Notes: generated from the sequence alone by a model not told the origin. A DNA stretch of 64,000 nt from Haberlea rhodopensis (GCA_907163345.1 CAJQUN010000014.1:1488001-1552000); one strand, 5' to 3'. Numbered from the stretch's first letter, positions 47,101 through 57,812 are shown. Made by a program: numbers and translations.

Positions 47101-47312
47101 TAGCACAGATTTTCAACTAACAGCACATCATTGATAATAATGTTACCATGGACAATCTTACCCTTGCCCACGGTCTTACCCTTTGAGTTATCTCCGAAGA
47201 TGATCTTGGGTCCAGTGCATTCTGTGACTTCAGACAGCAGCTTGATGTTTCCAGTCATGTGACGAGAGCACCCGCTGTCCAAGTACCAATCTGATGCGAG
47301 ATTCTTCTGTAC
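44133..47312 (-). CDS. Element D pol: protease, integrase, RT, RNase H
   Basis: A single open frame with no ATG at its start: the frame opens near 47312 after two TGA codons. Protease active site WYLDSGCSRHMTG (near 47285). GAG-pre-integrase LWHKRLNHINF and the zinc residues CEACQMGK. Integrase core LLHMDLFGPIP, IRSDKGTEF and TPQQNGVAERRN. RT with ARLVAQGFRQEEGID, MDVKSAFLNGKL, AVYGLKQAPRAWY and catalytic VQIYVDDIIFG. RNase H with SDADYAGC, STAEAEY, CDNTSAI and a tail ADIFTKPL. All catalytic residues are present over more than 1050 codons without a stop. It makes the enzymes for reverse transcription and integration, and could mobilise related defective copies. Confidence 0.93.
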   Translation of the reverse strand, partial: VQKNLASDWYLDSGCSRHMTGNIKLLSEVTECTGPKIIFGDNSKGKTVGKGKIVHGNIIINDVLLVENLCYNLISISQLCDNGYAVEFHKHTCTVKSSDGITMIVGIRNGNTYKINWNHAQPDNPTCFIANNDNKHWLWHKRLNHINFKTIASLCKHDLVIGLPKIDFAKDKICEACQMGKQIRSSFKNKNAKSSSRCLELLHMDLFGPIPITSLGGMRYTLVVIDDYSRFTWTIFLSSKDQTGPKLIKLLKRTQNEKSSSIDRIRSDKGTEFSNQNLESFLEDHGIKHEFSAARTPQQNGVAERRNRTLKEAARTMLADSGISQKFWAEAVNTACYTQNRSMINKKLNLTPYEIWTGNRPSVSHFHVFGCKCFVHNNGKSHLTAFEAKSDNGIFLGYSSISKAYRVFNNRTLTVEESVHIVFDESLCVEGNKDSIQNQMENIHLEANSDDEIVANRSRDNPPEPEVPDRPDQAIEASSDRADPDAPDSNIKVDADHAATIHPTEPDNPESSYRWTKKHPPNLVIGSPSAPIRTRGQMMDEFTHAAFISTLEPKKIDEALTDFNWIKAMQEELNQFEQNQVWSLTPRPSDLPVIGTRWVFRNKLDADGTVVRNKARLVAQGFRQEEGIDFDESFAPVARLEAIRIFLAYAAFKDFKVYQMDVKSAFLNGKLQEEVYIEQPPGFQNHSYPNHVYLLNKAVYGLKQAPRAWYDTLSQFLLNHDFQIGSVDKTLFKFIKGEHTLLVQIYVDDIIFGSTNPKLCEKFSKLMQGQFEMSMMGELSFFLGLQVKQLNNGIFINQTKYTKELLKRFGMETCSTASTPMSPTIKLDKDEGGTAVEVTMYRGLIGSLLYLTASRPDIMFSVCMCARFQSEPKQSHFIAAKRILKYLKGSQNVGLWYSKDSNFSLIGYSDADYAGCKIDRKSTSGTCQFLGERLISWFSKKQTSIATSTAEAEYLAAGSCCAQMLWIQHQLKDYGIQAVDSPIFCDNTSAIAITYNPVLHSRTKHIDIRHHFIRDHVGKKEIRIEHISTEQQAADIFTKPLPEAKFNYFRQILGLIDLS

Positions 47313-47347
47313 CTGTCATCACACATATTTATTGTTGGTACCCAATC

Positions 47348-49300
47348 CTATTTGGGTCCAGAACGGATTAGCCCTTTGGGAACCCACACCTGTATCAGCT
47401 TTAGTGGCTTGTGTGTGTAGGGTGTGCTATGTGCTGGTCTGTCTCGATGTTGTGTGTGATAATGTGTGCGCTGTGAAAACCTTTGATTTTCATAAGGTAG
47501 TCTATATCTTCGTTGAATCGGTTTTGAGTTATAGTAATTGTATTGTCTTCCTTGCCTTAGATTTTGCACTTTTGGATTTGGTCTCACAGACACAAATCTT
47601 GCTGGTGCCTTATCGTTGGCTTGGTTGACATAACCAATCCCTTTTCTCAAATTTTGATTCACGTAAGAGACTCCTGTTTGAATCTTAGGTGCTTCAGTTT
47701 CATATACTGTGCTGGATTTAACAAATGTCATTTGTTTGACTTGATTCTTTACCAACAACAGCTCAGACTCATCTTTGGTGCATTCTTTGGTGTCAAAGCC
47801 TAGGCCGGTGAAATCACCGACATTTCTTTGAGCTTCTTGTAATTCTTCCAAGGATGTTCTGGATTTTGTCCATGTTTTGAATATATGTGAGAGCTTAGCA
47901 TTTTGTGTGCTAATTCTCTTATTTTCTTCATGGAGCTGATCATAAGAGATTTTCAGCTTATTCAGCTCGTTCTGGAGATTTTTGCACTCACCCTGCTCAG
48001 AGCAGCTTGGTTTGTTGTGCTCATCCATTTGAGTACTGATTTTGGCTTTATTCTTCTCAAATGATTCAGCTAAGATCCTATGATCATTTGCCATGTCTTG
48101 CAGTGCGGACATGAGCTCTTCTCGTGTAAAATCATTTGATTCAAATTCGAATACCTCATCTGTCTGACTCATTTCTTCATCTGCCATCAGACATTGAACC
48201 TCTTCTTCGCTTTCGCTGGAAAAATATTCAGAGCTGTCTGAATCGGAATCAGTCTGAGCCCATTTGCTGTTTCCTTCCTCAGCAACTAAGACTTTTTGGG
48301 ATTTTCCATGATTCTTGCGGTCTTGGTGGTGCTTCTTCTTTCTATCATCTCGATGCTTCTCTTTCCTTTCTTCTTTCTTCGGTCTGGTGCAGTCTGCAAT
48401 AAAGTGTCCGGTCTTACCACAATTGTAGCAAGCCTGATCGTTAACATTATCATCTTTTCTTGATTTATAATGATGAGAGGGTTTGAAGTTCCTCTTATTT
48501 TTAGACATAAATTTACCGAATTTCTTTATAAATAATGACATAGCATCGTTACTCATCTGTTCAGCAGATCGGTCTGATGTTGAAGCGATCTGGTCTGGGA
48601 TGGCTGCCAGGGCCTTGTTGGGTTGAGAGATGAATGGCTCTGCTTCACCTCTGCTTATTAGTTCAAACTCATAGGCCTTGAGATCTGCAAACAGATCATG
48701 AAGTTCAACCTTGTTAAGGTCTTTTGATTCCCTCATGGCAATGGTCTTTACATCCCATTCCTTTGGCAGAGCTCTCATTACTTTCAGAGCGATCTCTCTG
48801 TTAGAATATTCCTTCCCCAGACCATTCAGTTCATTTATGATGCTGGTGACTCTTTCATCAAACTCATTTAGAGTTTCACCACTTTTCATCTTTATGCTCT
48901 CAAATCTTTGAAGAGCCACAGTTAACTTGTTTTCTTTGGTCTGGTCGTTGCCTTCACATAGCTGTGCTATCTTCTCCCAAATTTCTTTGGCAGTAGAGCA
49001 CATTTTGATTTTGCTGAACATGTTCTTGTCCAAAGTTTTGAACAAGATGTCTTTGGCCACATTGTCGAGGTTTGCTTTCTTTCTATCCTCATTCGTCCAG
49101 AGGGATCTGTCTTTTTCTACCATTTGTGGTTCTCCACTGGTAGTGGCGACTGCTGTATTTATTTTTAGGATCTTCATTGGTCCATCGGTGATGACGAACC
49201 ACATGTCGTCATCCTGAGCTGCCAGGTGAGCTTGCATTCTGATTCTCCAGTCATCATAATCTTCTTTTGAGAACATGGGGATTTTGTTGAATGATGCCAT
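47348..49300 (-). CDS. Element D gag
   Basis: 650 residues. The N-terminal copia gag domain (FSKEDYDDWRIRMQAHL, AKEIWEKIAQLCEG, RVTSIINELNGLGKEY, VMRALPKEWD) spans about residues 1-225. A basic segment and one CX2CX4HX4C zinc knuckle, CYNCGKTGHFIADC (291-304), follow, then a lysine-rich and an acidic stretch and a coiled-coil region (about 410-500). Gag assembles the virus-like particle and binds the RNA through the knuckle. The frame is intact and ends TAG at 47348, before pol, which is in another frame. Confidence 0.92.
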   Translation of the reverse strand: MASFNKIPMFSKEDYDDWRIRMQAHLAAQDDDMWFVITDGPMKILKINTAVATTSGEPQMVEKDRSLWTNEDRKKANLDNVAKDILFKTLDKNMFSKIKMCSTAKEIWEKIAQLCEGNDQTKENKLTVALQRFESIKMKSGETLNEFDERVTSIINELNGLGKEYSNREIALKVMRALPKEWDVKTIAMRESKDLNKVELHDLFADLKAYEFELISRGEAEPFISQPNKALAAIPDQIASTSDRSAEQMSNDAMSLFIKKFGKFMSKNKRNFKPSHHYKSRKDDNVNDQACYNCGKTGHFIADCTRPKKEERKEKHRDDRKKKHHQDRKNHGKSQKVLVAEEGNSKWAQTDSDSDSSEYFSSESEEEVQCLMADEEMSQTDEVFEFESNDFTREELMSALQDMANDHRILAESFEKNKAKISTQMDEHNKPSCSEQGECKNLQNELNKLKISYDQLHEENKRISTQNAKLSHIFKTWTKSRTSLEELQEAQRNVGDFTGLGFDTKECTKDESELLLVKNQVKQMTFVKSSTVYETEAPKIQTGVSYVNQNLRKGIGYVNQANDKAPARFVSVRPNPKVQNLRQGRQYNYYNSKPIQRRYRLPYENQRFSQRTHYHTQHRDRPAHSTPYTHKPLKLIQVWVPKGLIRSGPK

Positions 49301-49332
49301 CAGCTTAATATTCTTTATGCTGATTAAGATAA

Positions 49333-49348
49333 CCTGGCTCTGATACCA
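49333..49348 (-). other. Primer binding site of element D
   Basis: TGGTATCAGAGCCAGG on the - strand, two bases inside the 5' LTR. An exact match to the tRNA-iMet-type site TGGTATCAGAGC. Confidence 0.9.
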
Positions 49349-49350
49349 CT

Positions 49351-50523
49351 TGTTAGGATCGGTCCGGAGTGTTTAGAGGGGGGGGGGGGGGGGTGAATGA
49401 ACACTCCTTACAAAATTTATCCCTTGTGATTTCTTTGTGATTAGTGAAAGAAATCTGTTACTTAATCAACTCTTTGAACAGAACAGACCACTAATAAGTA
49501 AGTGCGGAAACGGTCTGCTCTTGTGTAAGTAAGAACAGCTCGATGGCTAAGTGCAGAATGATAAGACACAGGATATGTTTCTGGAAGTTCGAAGGTGGTG
49601 TAATCCTTCTACGTCTCCCCTTCTTCCAATTAAGGAAGGTTTATACTAGAAGACTTTGATTTATACAATCCTGTTGTACAAACCCGATTCAGGCTGGATT
49701 TACCTCACTACCAGTCTGAAACTCCTAGTCACTCAACCTGCTCAGACACACTCTGTCTGACAGTTACAATATGTTGCTCACTTCTATTTTTCAATACACA
49801 ATGCGCACAGTGATCCTACAATGATCAAATGTTACAAAGTAATTGCGCTTAAATAAATAACTTCAGCTCGAAAGCTTCTGAACTTTGTAGGCGTGTGCTG
49901 TTTTGCTTTCTTGTATATTTTTCAATTGATCAGCGTGAGTTGTAGAGTCCAGAGTCTTTTGCATCTGTTTGTTGCATCCTTTTATAGTTGAAGGTGGCAA
50001 CGGCATTGTTTCCCTTAATGTGCAGCTATGACTCTTTTTAAACTCTGAGAAAGCTACAGTCTTCTTCTTCAGGATACTTGCCGTTCTGGTATATGCTTTC
50101 GGCGACTGTCAGGTAAGCTCTTCTTTGTCTTCTTACCTATTATGGCAATCTTCAGTCTTTGGTCCTTTGTAGCATTAATTGCAGCATTAAATGCTGCAAT
50201 AAATATCCGTTGATGATTCGGACTGAGAAGCCATCCTTTATGTATCCTTGACTGCTCTGATCTGATAAAGGTTGAGATCGATCTGAAGCATCGATCTATT
50301 CAGTCTGGAATCCATCGATCCGGTCTGATATGCAATATTCTTTATCAGTTTGCTCTGATATGTCCGATCGATCTGGTATGCCTAATTTCCATCGATCCGG
50401 TCTGAAATGCTTTGCCATCTTTCTCTGTTGAGTCCGATCGATCTGGTCAATCTGATTTCTATCGATCCGGTCTGAACTGTTTTGTCATCTTTAAAATCTC
50501 ATCGATAAGGTCCGGAACTAACA
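49351..50523 (-). repeat. Element D 5' LTR
   Basis: 1173 bp, almost identical to the 3' LTR. The G-run (49378-49393 on the + strand) is 16 long against 11. Palindrome array at 50275-50517 and TATA at about 49979-49988 (- strand). Confidence 0.95.
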
Positions 50524-50528
50524 ATCGC

Positions 50529-50725
50529 CTTTGGACAGAAAGTTGAGCAACAATTTACACGCTTCAACGATCGATCGCAAGAATGAAGCGATCGATCGCC
50601 AAAACCCACTGGAGCCAAGCGATCGATCACAATAAACAGGCGATCGATCGCCCGAAGAATTTTGCTGAAAAAAAATAAGCTAGCGATCGATCGCTAGCTT
50701 GTAGCGATCGATCGCCTGCAGAGTT
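50529..50725. repeat. GCGATCGATCGC palindrome array in element F LTR
   Basis: Seven or so GATCGATC-centred palindromes. The array starts at about 39785 and continues here after element D. One palindrome is perfect over 24 bp (50677-50700), with arms AAGCTAGC around CGATCGATCG. A TATA box (CTATATA, 50798-50804) lies about 75 bp downstream. Confidence 0.92.
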
Positions 50726-51832
50726 TTGAAAAGTGTAAGACTTGATTTCTTTCCTTCCTACATGAGCTCTAACCTACTCCATCAGCCTCCACACCTCTAT
50801 ATACTCGAAAATCAGCCTCTTGAAGACATTATTCAGACCTTAGAACATAGTTTTAATTTTTAGAATAATTTTTCCTTCAATTTTTGTGAAGAACGCTAGA
50901 AGAACAAAGACGGAATCAATAAGCCGGAATCGTGCTTCGCTTTAGTAACTTTCTTTTATATTGATTGTTTGATGTTTAGATACAATTTTCGTTGGTTTTT
51001 AAATAAAATTATGAGTATCTAAACACTTTAATTCTTGGTTGAGGGATACTTGCCTTTGGAATAAAAATACTTGTGAAAATTTTGGTTTGATTGTTGAATT
51101 TTCAAGTCAATTTCAATTTGTTTTTCAGATCATGATTCTTATGGTTGTTGTATTTGATTGATAGATTGATCACCTAGTAATCACATACACTATCTAATGC
51201 TAATTAAGAAGCAACTAAGATTGATAATTACCTGTTGTTGGTGTTATTAAATTCTTAGGAAAAACGATTGGATGATTAATTATAACGGCTGTAGTTTTTA
51301 TTGATTAGATTCATCAAACTTACTAGTTTGAAACTATCAATGATTTAATCTTAACGGTTGTAGTTTTTGTTAAAGATTTGATAAGAGTCGAATTGAATGC
51401 TATTTTCTTTTTTATTACGATTAACGTAAGTGGAGAATTGAGTTTTCAATTGATGAATAATTGAAGAATTCGTATGTTTAGTAATTTGATGATCAAGTGA
51501 ATAATTTCCAAAGGTAAAGTTGACCAAAAACAAAGAATTGATTTTTAATCTTGATAAACTAGTGATTTGCTTGCTTTTGTTTAATTTAGTTATAGTTAAA
51601 GAAATTCAAAAACCCCTTATTTTGATACTTGTTAGCACAAAAATACTCACTTCCCTATGGGATCGATCCCTACTCACGCTATTACATTCATATGTTATTA
51701 ACTTGAGAGGGTTAATTTGGGCGTACGCGAAAAACGCTACCAAATTTGGCGTCGTTGTCGGGGAAGGCAATTACTTTTGTGTTAACGTCACTTTATTTTA
51801 TTTATTTCGTTTTATACTCGTGTTGTTTGTTC

Positions 51833-52230
51833 ATGAGTACAGGTGATCCCTCAGATCAAGAAGACAATATCCACTACGATCCTGAGATCGAGAGGATAGT
51901 ACATCGGAGAAGGAGAGAAAATCGAAGGCAAGAAGAGGAAGAAAGGGACAACATGGCTGCGAATCGGAGTTTACGACAACTGGCCAATCCGGATTTGAAC
52001 CAACAACCTCTTTGCATTACTTTTCCTACTCTTGCAACTAATGTTAATTTTGAACTGAAATCTGGACTAATACATTTGTTGCCATCTTTTCATGGACTTG
52101 CAGGAGAAGATCCTCATAAACATTTGATGGAGTTCCATGTGGTTTGCACCACCATGAAGCCGACTGGAATTACTGAGGAGCAAATCAAGTTGAGAGCTTT
52201 CCCTTTTTTCCTTGAAGGACGCTGCAAAGG
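51833..52230 (+). pseudogene. Element F gag, N-terminal part
   Basis: The ATG at 51833 opens a frame with an acidic/arginine-rich N-terminus (IERIVHRRRRENRRQ), then SLRQLANPDLNQQPLCI, FELKSGLIHLLPSFHGLAGE and DPHKHLMEFHVVCTTMKP, the Athila/Tat-type gag signature. An extra base near 52219 shifts the frame just before element E inserted. The rest of gag resumes at 59271. Confidence 0.85.
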
Positions 52231-53683
52231 TGATCGCTTTTATTTTAAACAATTATTTCTCAGTGTAGCGATTCTTTACCGCAAGTGCATGGTGTCAAGT
52301 TTTAGTATAATGGTTTAAAAGTAAGGAGTATCGTACCCACAGGGACTAGTAGTAATTACCACGTTCGATTAGAATTACTATATTTAGCCTACGATTATGG
52401 AATGATTATTAAACTAAATTGACTTAAGCCCAAAAATTAACCTAAACAGCAATGATGGATAATTGAAGAGAAATTATAAATGAATTATCAAGACGTCGGT
52501 TCACCCATGTAATCCCCCAAAAGTTGTCTATTAATTAAGATTCAAAATTATATGTTCTAGGGTGACGAGTTTTCCTATTTCATTCGTTATACCTTGGTCC
52601 GGTTATAACAAGTCTAGCATTAATCTACAATAAACCACTCTCGTGTCTTTATTGAATGATTAATACCGAAAAATGCTTTGTGAAAACTACTAGCCTTCGA
52701 TTTTGGTAAATCTATTGCTATCACACGTGTGCTAGATTTTACTTGGTCCGTCTCAACCTAAAACCCGCGGCCTAATTTACTACGTCGTATCGTAATCTCC
52801 TATGGTCAATTCAATTACGATTACCAATATCATGCAAAAGGTAGCTAATCTTTTACAAGCATTAAAAACATAAATTATGCGCAAAGATCATAGAAATCAA
52901 ATCAAAACCATTAATTAACTCAAGGGTTCAAACATGGGATCCCCTATGTCTTGACAAATATCTTAGCCAACAACCATAATCAAATTATAATGCAAAAACA
53001 TGTCTTTAAACAAATTTAACATCACAATCTGAAATAAAAAATAATTAAGTTCAGAAATACTAAGATAACGAGGATGTCGCTCCGTGCGTCGCTCATTTCT
53101 TTCGTTCCTTGCGTTGCTCTTGCTCTTCAATGATTTGTGGTATTGTTATTTTGATGGAGGAGTGGCTGCTAGGTTTCAGAAAATGTGTGCAAAAGTCCTC
53201 CAAAACGTCTGAAAATCTTCTATAAATAATGTGGAGGAGTTTTGCCAAGTTTGGACACAAAATCACCAAGTAGGAAACAAAATCTCAATTTTTCAGGGTT
53301 TGGCGATCGCTCTTCGTCAGTTGCCGATCGATTGCGGAAACATTCTGGACAAAATAACCAAATTTTTCATATCCGAGATCGATCTTCGTCATTTGCTGCT
53401 CGATCGCGGACAGCTGCTGGATGGTGGCTATCGATCTTCGTAAGTTGCCGATCGATCGCGGGTCAAAATCTCCAATCTTGCGATTTGGTCCATCCTTTTT
53501 CCATATTTAGCTCGGTTTGGTCCTTTTTCAGCAATTTAAGCCTATTTTACTCCACTATTTTGCATTTGAACCTGGATTCCTGAAATATACAAATATATAC
53601 CAAAACGTGTAATATTTTCTAGGAATCACTACAAAAACACCTCTAATCATATATCAAATTAAGTGTAAAAATCACACTTATCA
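52231..53683 (-). repeat. Element E 3' LTR
   Basis: The polypurine tract AAGTTTGGGGGAGT (- strand) adjoins it at 53684-53697. Palindrome array 53302-53462. TATA-like TATTTATAG on the - strand at about 53219-53227. Confidence 0.92.
53302..53462. repeat. GATCGATC palindrome array in element E 3' LTR
   Basis: Five or six units alternate GATCGATCTTCGT(C/A)AGTTG and CCGATCGATCGCGG-type words. The array is upstream of the TATA-like site on the - strand. The matching array is at 58885-59044 in the other LTR. Confidence 0.88.
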
Positions 53684-53697
53684 ACTCCCCCAAACTT

Positions 53698-55168
53698 AAA
53701 CTTGATCGTCTCGAGCAAAAAATAAGATCAAAAAGTAGAGTTCAATATTTGAAGATTCAAATAAACCAATTTGTAGTCAATCATGTAGCTCAGACGTCTC
53801 ACTTACAGACGAACCAGAATAAATCAGAAAGTTTAACAAGTTGTATTTTCTCCTAGATCAAGCAACACGTCGCCAAATCAGAACGTGCGTGTGTGCTATT
53901 GTCACTTTCAAGTTTCATGCAATTTTCATAGATCAAATCATGCTAGTCAATGAAAAGTAAGATTATCATTGAGCACCCCAAAATCCTATTTTCAAACACT
54001 TCTCCACTAATGTAGTCACTCCCTAGACTTGGATCACTAGGTCTTTTTAAGCTTGTAGCGTTAGGCCTAGGTGTTTGGCTTCAAAGAAAGGATATGATAG
54101 CATAAAGAAGAGAGTATAATCATGTAAAATTCAATTTTTTAGCACAACTTGAGCTTCTTTTCTTTTTCTTGTAGCCTTGGCCACTTTGGGTCTTAATTAG
54201 ATAATTTTTTTTCAAGGCTTTATCTATCCTTTTCTTTTCTCATTCATCATTTTTTTTTAATAAGCTCATCCAAATGTAGCAATTCATGTGCATATAATGA
54301 GAATCATTATACTCCTTTTAGGATGAATTCTTTCAATTTAGGCTCATAAAGGTGGGAATAATGAGTTTCCAAAAAAATGTTGAATGGGGGCTAATAGTAT
54401 GTTAAACATACACCATTCTTTTTCAATTAGGCTCAAATTTGGATACTAGAGATTGATATATACATGGTAAGCTTGAAAGACTCAAACGGTCCAAAGATCG
54501 CCTAAATCATTTCCAAGTCGAGTTTATAACTATAAAATTTCGCCTTAAAGTGTCATCATCAAATAGTTTCTAAGGTACTCCAAGATGCTCAAAAACAATT
54601 CATTAATTTTGCAAAAAATTTCACTACTACAAGTTCAATTCACAAGATTATGACTCAAATGTGCTCAATGTATTCCTTATCTTTGACATGCTAACTCAAA
54701 ACAAGATATTCACAATCAAGTTTAAAAATCATCAAAACTCAAGTTGACATGGATAGTGAGATTAATATCATCATGGAATAGAGACCGCTGCTATGATTCA
54801 TTCTTATCTTACTAATTGAACCCATTTTCAAGAAAAAAATTTTTGTTGGTGCTCAATAAACGATCAATTTCCAAATAAGAAGCATGGCACAGTAAGGCAC
54901 TCCCCCAAACTTAATTTATGCATTGTCCTCAATGTACTAGGCACGAAAATAGGACAAAACATTTACCGTTGACAACGATCGTCAGTGATCGTTGTCCAAT
55001 TCCTCATCAGCTCATGGGGCATAGTGTTGGAACACGTCACAGCACGCATGGAGTCTCGCCAAAATAAAAAACAAAAACAAAACAAACCAAAATAAACAAA
55101 AACAAAGCAAAGGGTTAAGAAAGAGTTCTTGATTTATAGTCCCAAGCTGGACTTATCACCACATTTTC
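53698..55168 (-). other. Element E 3' non-coding interior
   Basis: AT-rich, no coding potential seen, between the integrase remnant and the polypurine tract. Athila-group elements commonly have a long region here, sometimes with an envelope-like ORF; none is visible. Confidence 0.7.
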
Positions 55169-55444
55169 TCAAAGGTTGGGATTGTGTGTGGAGCATGAAT
55201 CTCCGTAATCAACTGGGTAATGCCTCAACCTCTCATCATTAATGACATAAGTGCCTAGAATAGGATCACTTACCTTAATGGCTCCATGCGGGTATATCTT
55301 GGTAACAGTGAATGGTCCAACCCATGAAGCCTTTCGCTTGCTTTGGAAAATGCGAGGTGGTGGCGCTTTATGCAATTGGACTGTCTCTCCCTTCATAAAC
55401 GTCCTTTTATCTTTTTGCTTCTTTGCCTTCCTTGGCTTCACCAT
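55169..55444 (-). pseudogene. Element E integrase C-terminal remnant
   Basis: About 90 residues with KGETVQLHKAPP, KASWVGPFTVTKIYPHGAIKV and NDERLRHYPV. This is the GPF/Y-type C-terminal module of gypsy integrase (the same place in element F reads KVLLYHSRLRLF and RWHGPYIIT near 63925-63995). The catalytic core that should precede it is missing. Confidence 0.75.
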
Positions 55445-57490
55445 GTCATGGATCTTGCCTTTTCAGTCTCTAATTTGGTCTTCACCTTATCAGTATCTTG
55501 CACCACATCATCAGGCAAAATATTAATTTTATCAATAATAAAACATGTGTGTGTGTTTTGTGCACGCGGTGAAGTTTGAAAAATAGTAAAGGAAACACGA
55601 TCCTCTCCTACACGGAGGATCAACTTCCCTTCTTCAACATCGATAATAGCTCTTCCAGTAGCTAGGAATGGGCGCCTCAGGATCAATGGCATACTCGCGT
55701 CCTCCTCAATATCCAACACTAGAAAATCCACTGGGAAAGTGAATTGATCTATCTTGACTGGCACATCCTCGACGATTCCTAGTGGGTAGGTGATAGACTT
55801 GTCCGCCATTTGCAACACCACCCTTGTGGTATTCGGCTCTCCCAGTCCAAGTCGCCTAAAAATAGACAAAGGCATTAAGTTCACACTAGCACCCAAATCA
55901 CATAATGATTTAATGGAAGAAATAGGCCCAATAGTGCAAGGAATAGAGAAACTCCCTGGATCTTTTAACTTGGTAGCCGATTTCTTTTGCACAATAACAC
56001 TACATTCCTCAGTCAAAAAGACAGTATCATGCTCTCCCAATTTCTGCTTCTTAGACAACATCTTCTTTAAGAATTTAGCATAATTTGGCATTTCTCGTAA
56101 TGCATCAATAAATGGTATGTCTACATGCAAATTCTTTAGCATGTCTAAAAATTTTGCAAAGTTTGAATCAACCTTTGCCCTATTGACTGCTGTAGGAAAT
56201 GGGAGAGGAATATGTACCTTTTTCTTGTGGTGTAGTGGACTTAGTAGACTTACCCTTGTTGCGTGATTGCTCATTATCCTCTTGCTTGATTTCTAGCTTT
56301 TTAGTCTCCTTCTCTTTGCCAAGTTCCTTTCCACTTCTTAGAGTCACTGCATTGGCTTGCTCCCTTGGATTCTTCTCTGTGTCACTCGGTAAAGTTCCTA
56401 GTGCTCTCCCAGCCAAGATAGTTGCCAACTGCCCTACTTGAAGCTCCAAGCTTTTGATAGATGAATCTTGTTTATTCATCCTTGTTTCAGTTGAGGATAT
56501 GAACTTGGTCAATAGCTCCTCCATGCTCGGTTGTGGTAGATAACCCGGTGGTGGTTGCGGTTGATAACTCAACCCCGTATTGTATGGATATGGGCAGGGG
56601 TTGTTTTATGGCCGGTTTCCTACATAATTCACAGCTTCATTAGTTTGAGCGAATGGGCTACCTGTTTGGCATTCAACGCTCGGATGATTGCCTCCGCAGA
56701 GGTCACAAGTAATCTCTTGAGCTTTCATCCCTGTCATGCTCATGCTATCTAGTCTTTTGTCCAATGCCTCAATTTGAGCGGCCAAAGCAGTAACTTCACT
56801 CACTTGATGAACTCCAACTTGCTTCTTTGGCACGTTCCTCTCCGACTGCCATTGACAGCTATTAGCAGCCATCTCCTCCAACAGTGTATAGGCCTCCTCC
56901 GGCGTCTTTCTCATCACAGTACCTCCTGATGCTGCATCAATCATAGAACGGTTATCATAAAATAAACCGTTATAGAAAGTTTGTACCTGCAGCCATATGG
57001 GAAGGCCATGGTGTGGGCAACTCCTCAGTAAGTCCTTGAAGCGATCCCATGCTTCATACAGTGTTTCAGGATCATGTTGCGCAAATGTAGTGATATCATT
57101 TCGCATCTTAGCAGTCTTTGATGGTGGGAAGTATTTTGACATGAAAGCTTGCACCATCCCATCCCAAGTGGTAATTGATCCTGTAGGCAAAGAATGCAAC
57201 CAAGATTTAGCTTTATTATTTAAAGAGAAAGGGAACAGTCGTAACCTGGTGGCGTCATCAGTGACGCCATTATGCTTGAAGGTGTTGCAAATTTCCAAGA
57301 AATTCGCTATGTGAGTGTTGGGACCATCAGTGGTCGTCGCTCCCCCAAACTGCACCGAGTGCTGGATCATTTGTATGATTGCAGGCTTGATTTCAAAGTT
57401 GTTCGCATGTATGCTTGGTCTAGTGATACTAGACAATGACCCATAGAACGAGGGATGAGCATAATCCATGAGGGATCTTCTATTAGGCAC
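55438..57490 (-). pseudogene. Element E gag and protease
   Basis: Gag frame 57490-56606: MPNRRSLMDYAHP, FEIKPAIIQMIQHSVQFGG, KAKSWLHSLPTGSITTWDG and SMIDAASGGTVMRKTPEEAY, with a zinc-knuckle-like CDLCGGNHPSVEC. After a short break gag continues at 56572-56180 (LEVQLGQLA-like helix, VTLRSGKEL), then at 56274-55438 come a gag tail and an aspartic protease with CDLGASVNLMP. The protease frame ends where RT should begin and is followed at once by the integrase tail. At least two frame breaks separate the parts. It may still give a near-complete Gag. Confidence 0.85.
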
Positions 57491-57812
57491 CTGTTCTTTC
57501 CGTCTTTCATCTCTTCCCCCTCATCCTGCATTGTTTTCAGCCATTGTTCGAACTTCTCTTAGTCTTCTAAGAAGAGTTCTTTCAATTTCAGGGTCAAAAG
57601 GCTCAAGTGCCGGTTGTTCACTCCTTAGCATGCACTAGGGAGTAATAACCTACAAAATCCAACCAAAGATAAGGCAATAGTAGAATAGTAGATAGGAAAA
57701 GAGAGAAGAACAAAAAATCAAAAACAAAAAAAAAAAGAAAATGGCTAAATTACAGTCAACTAATCTAGTATGATATTACTTAAACTAATCCCCGGCAACG
57801 GCGCCAAAAACT

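Larger units (their letters stand above)
39819..50523 (-). mobile_element. Element D: full-length Sirevirus-like copia element with third ORF
   Basis: LTRs at 49351-50523 (5') and 39819-40986 (3') are flanked by the 5-bp duplication ATCGC (39814-39818 and 50524-50528). A tRNA-iMet primer site adjoins the 5' LTR and a polypurine tract the 3' LTR. Open frames for gag, pol and an 816-codon third ORF are intact. By eye the LTRs differ only at two substitutions and in the length of a G-run (11 against 16), so insertion was very recent. This is the best candidate in the window for an active element. Confidence 0.95.
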
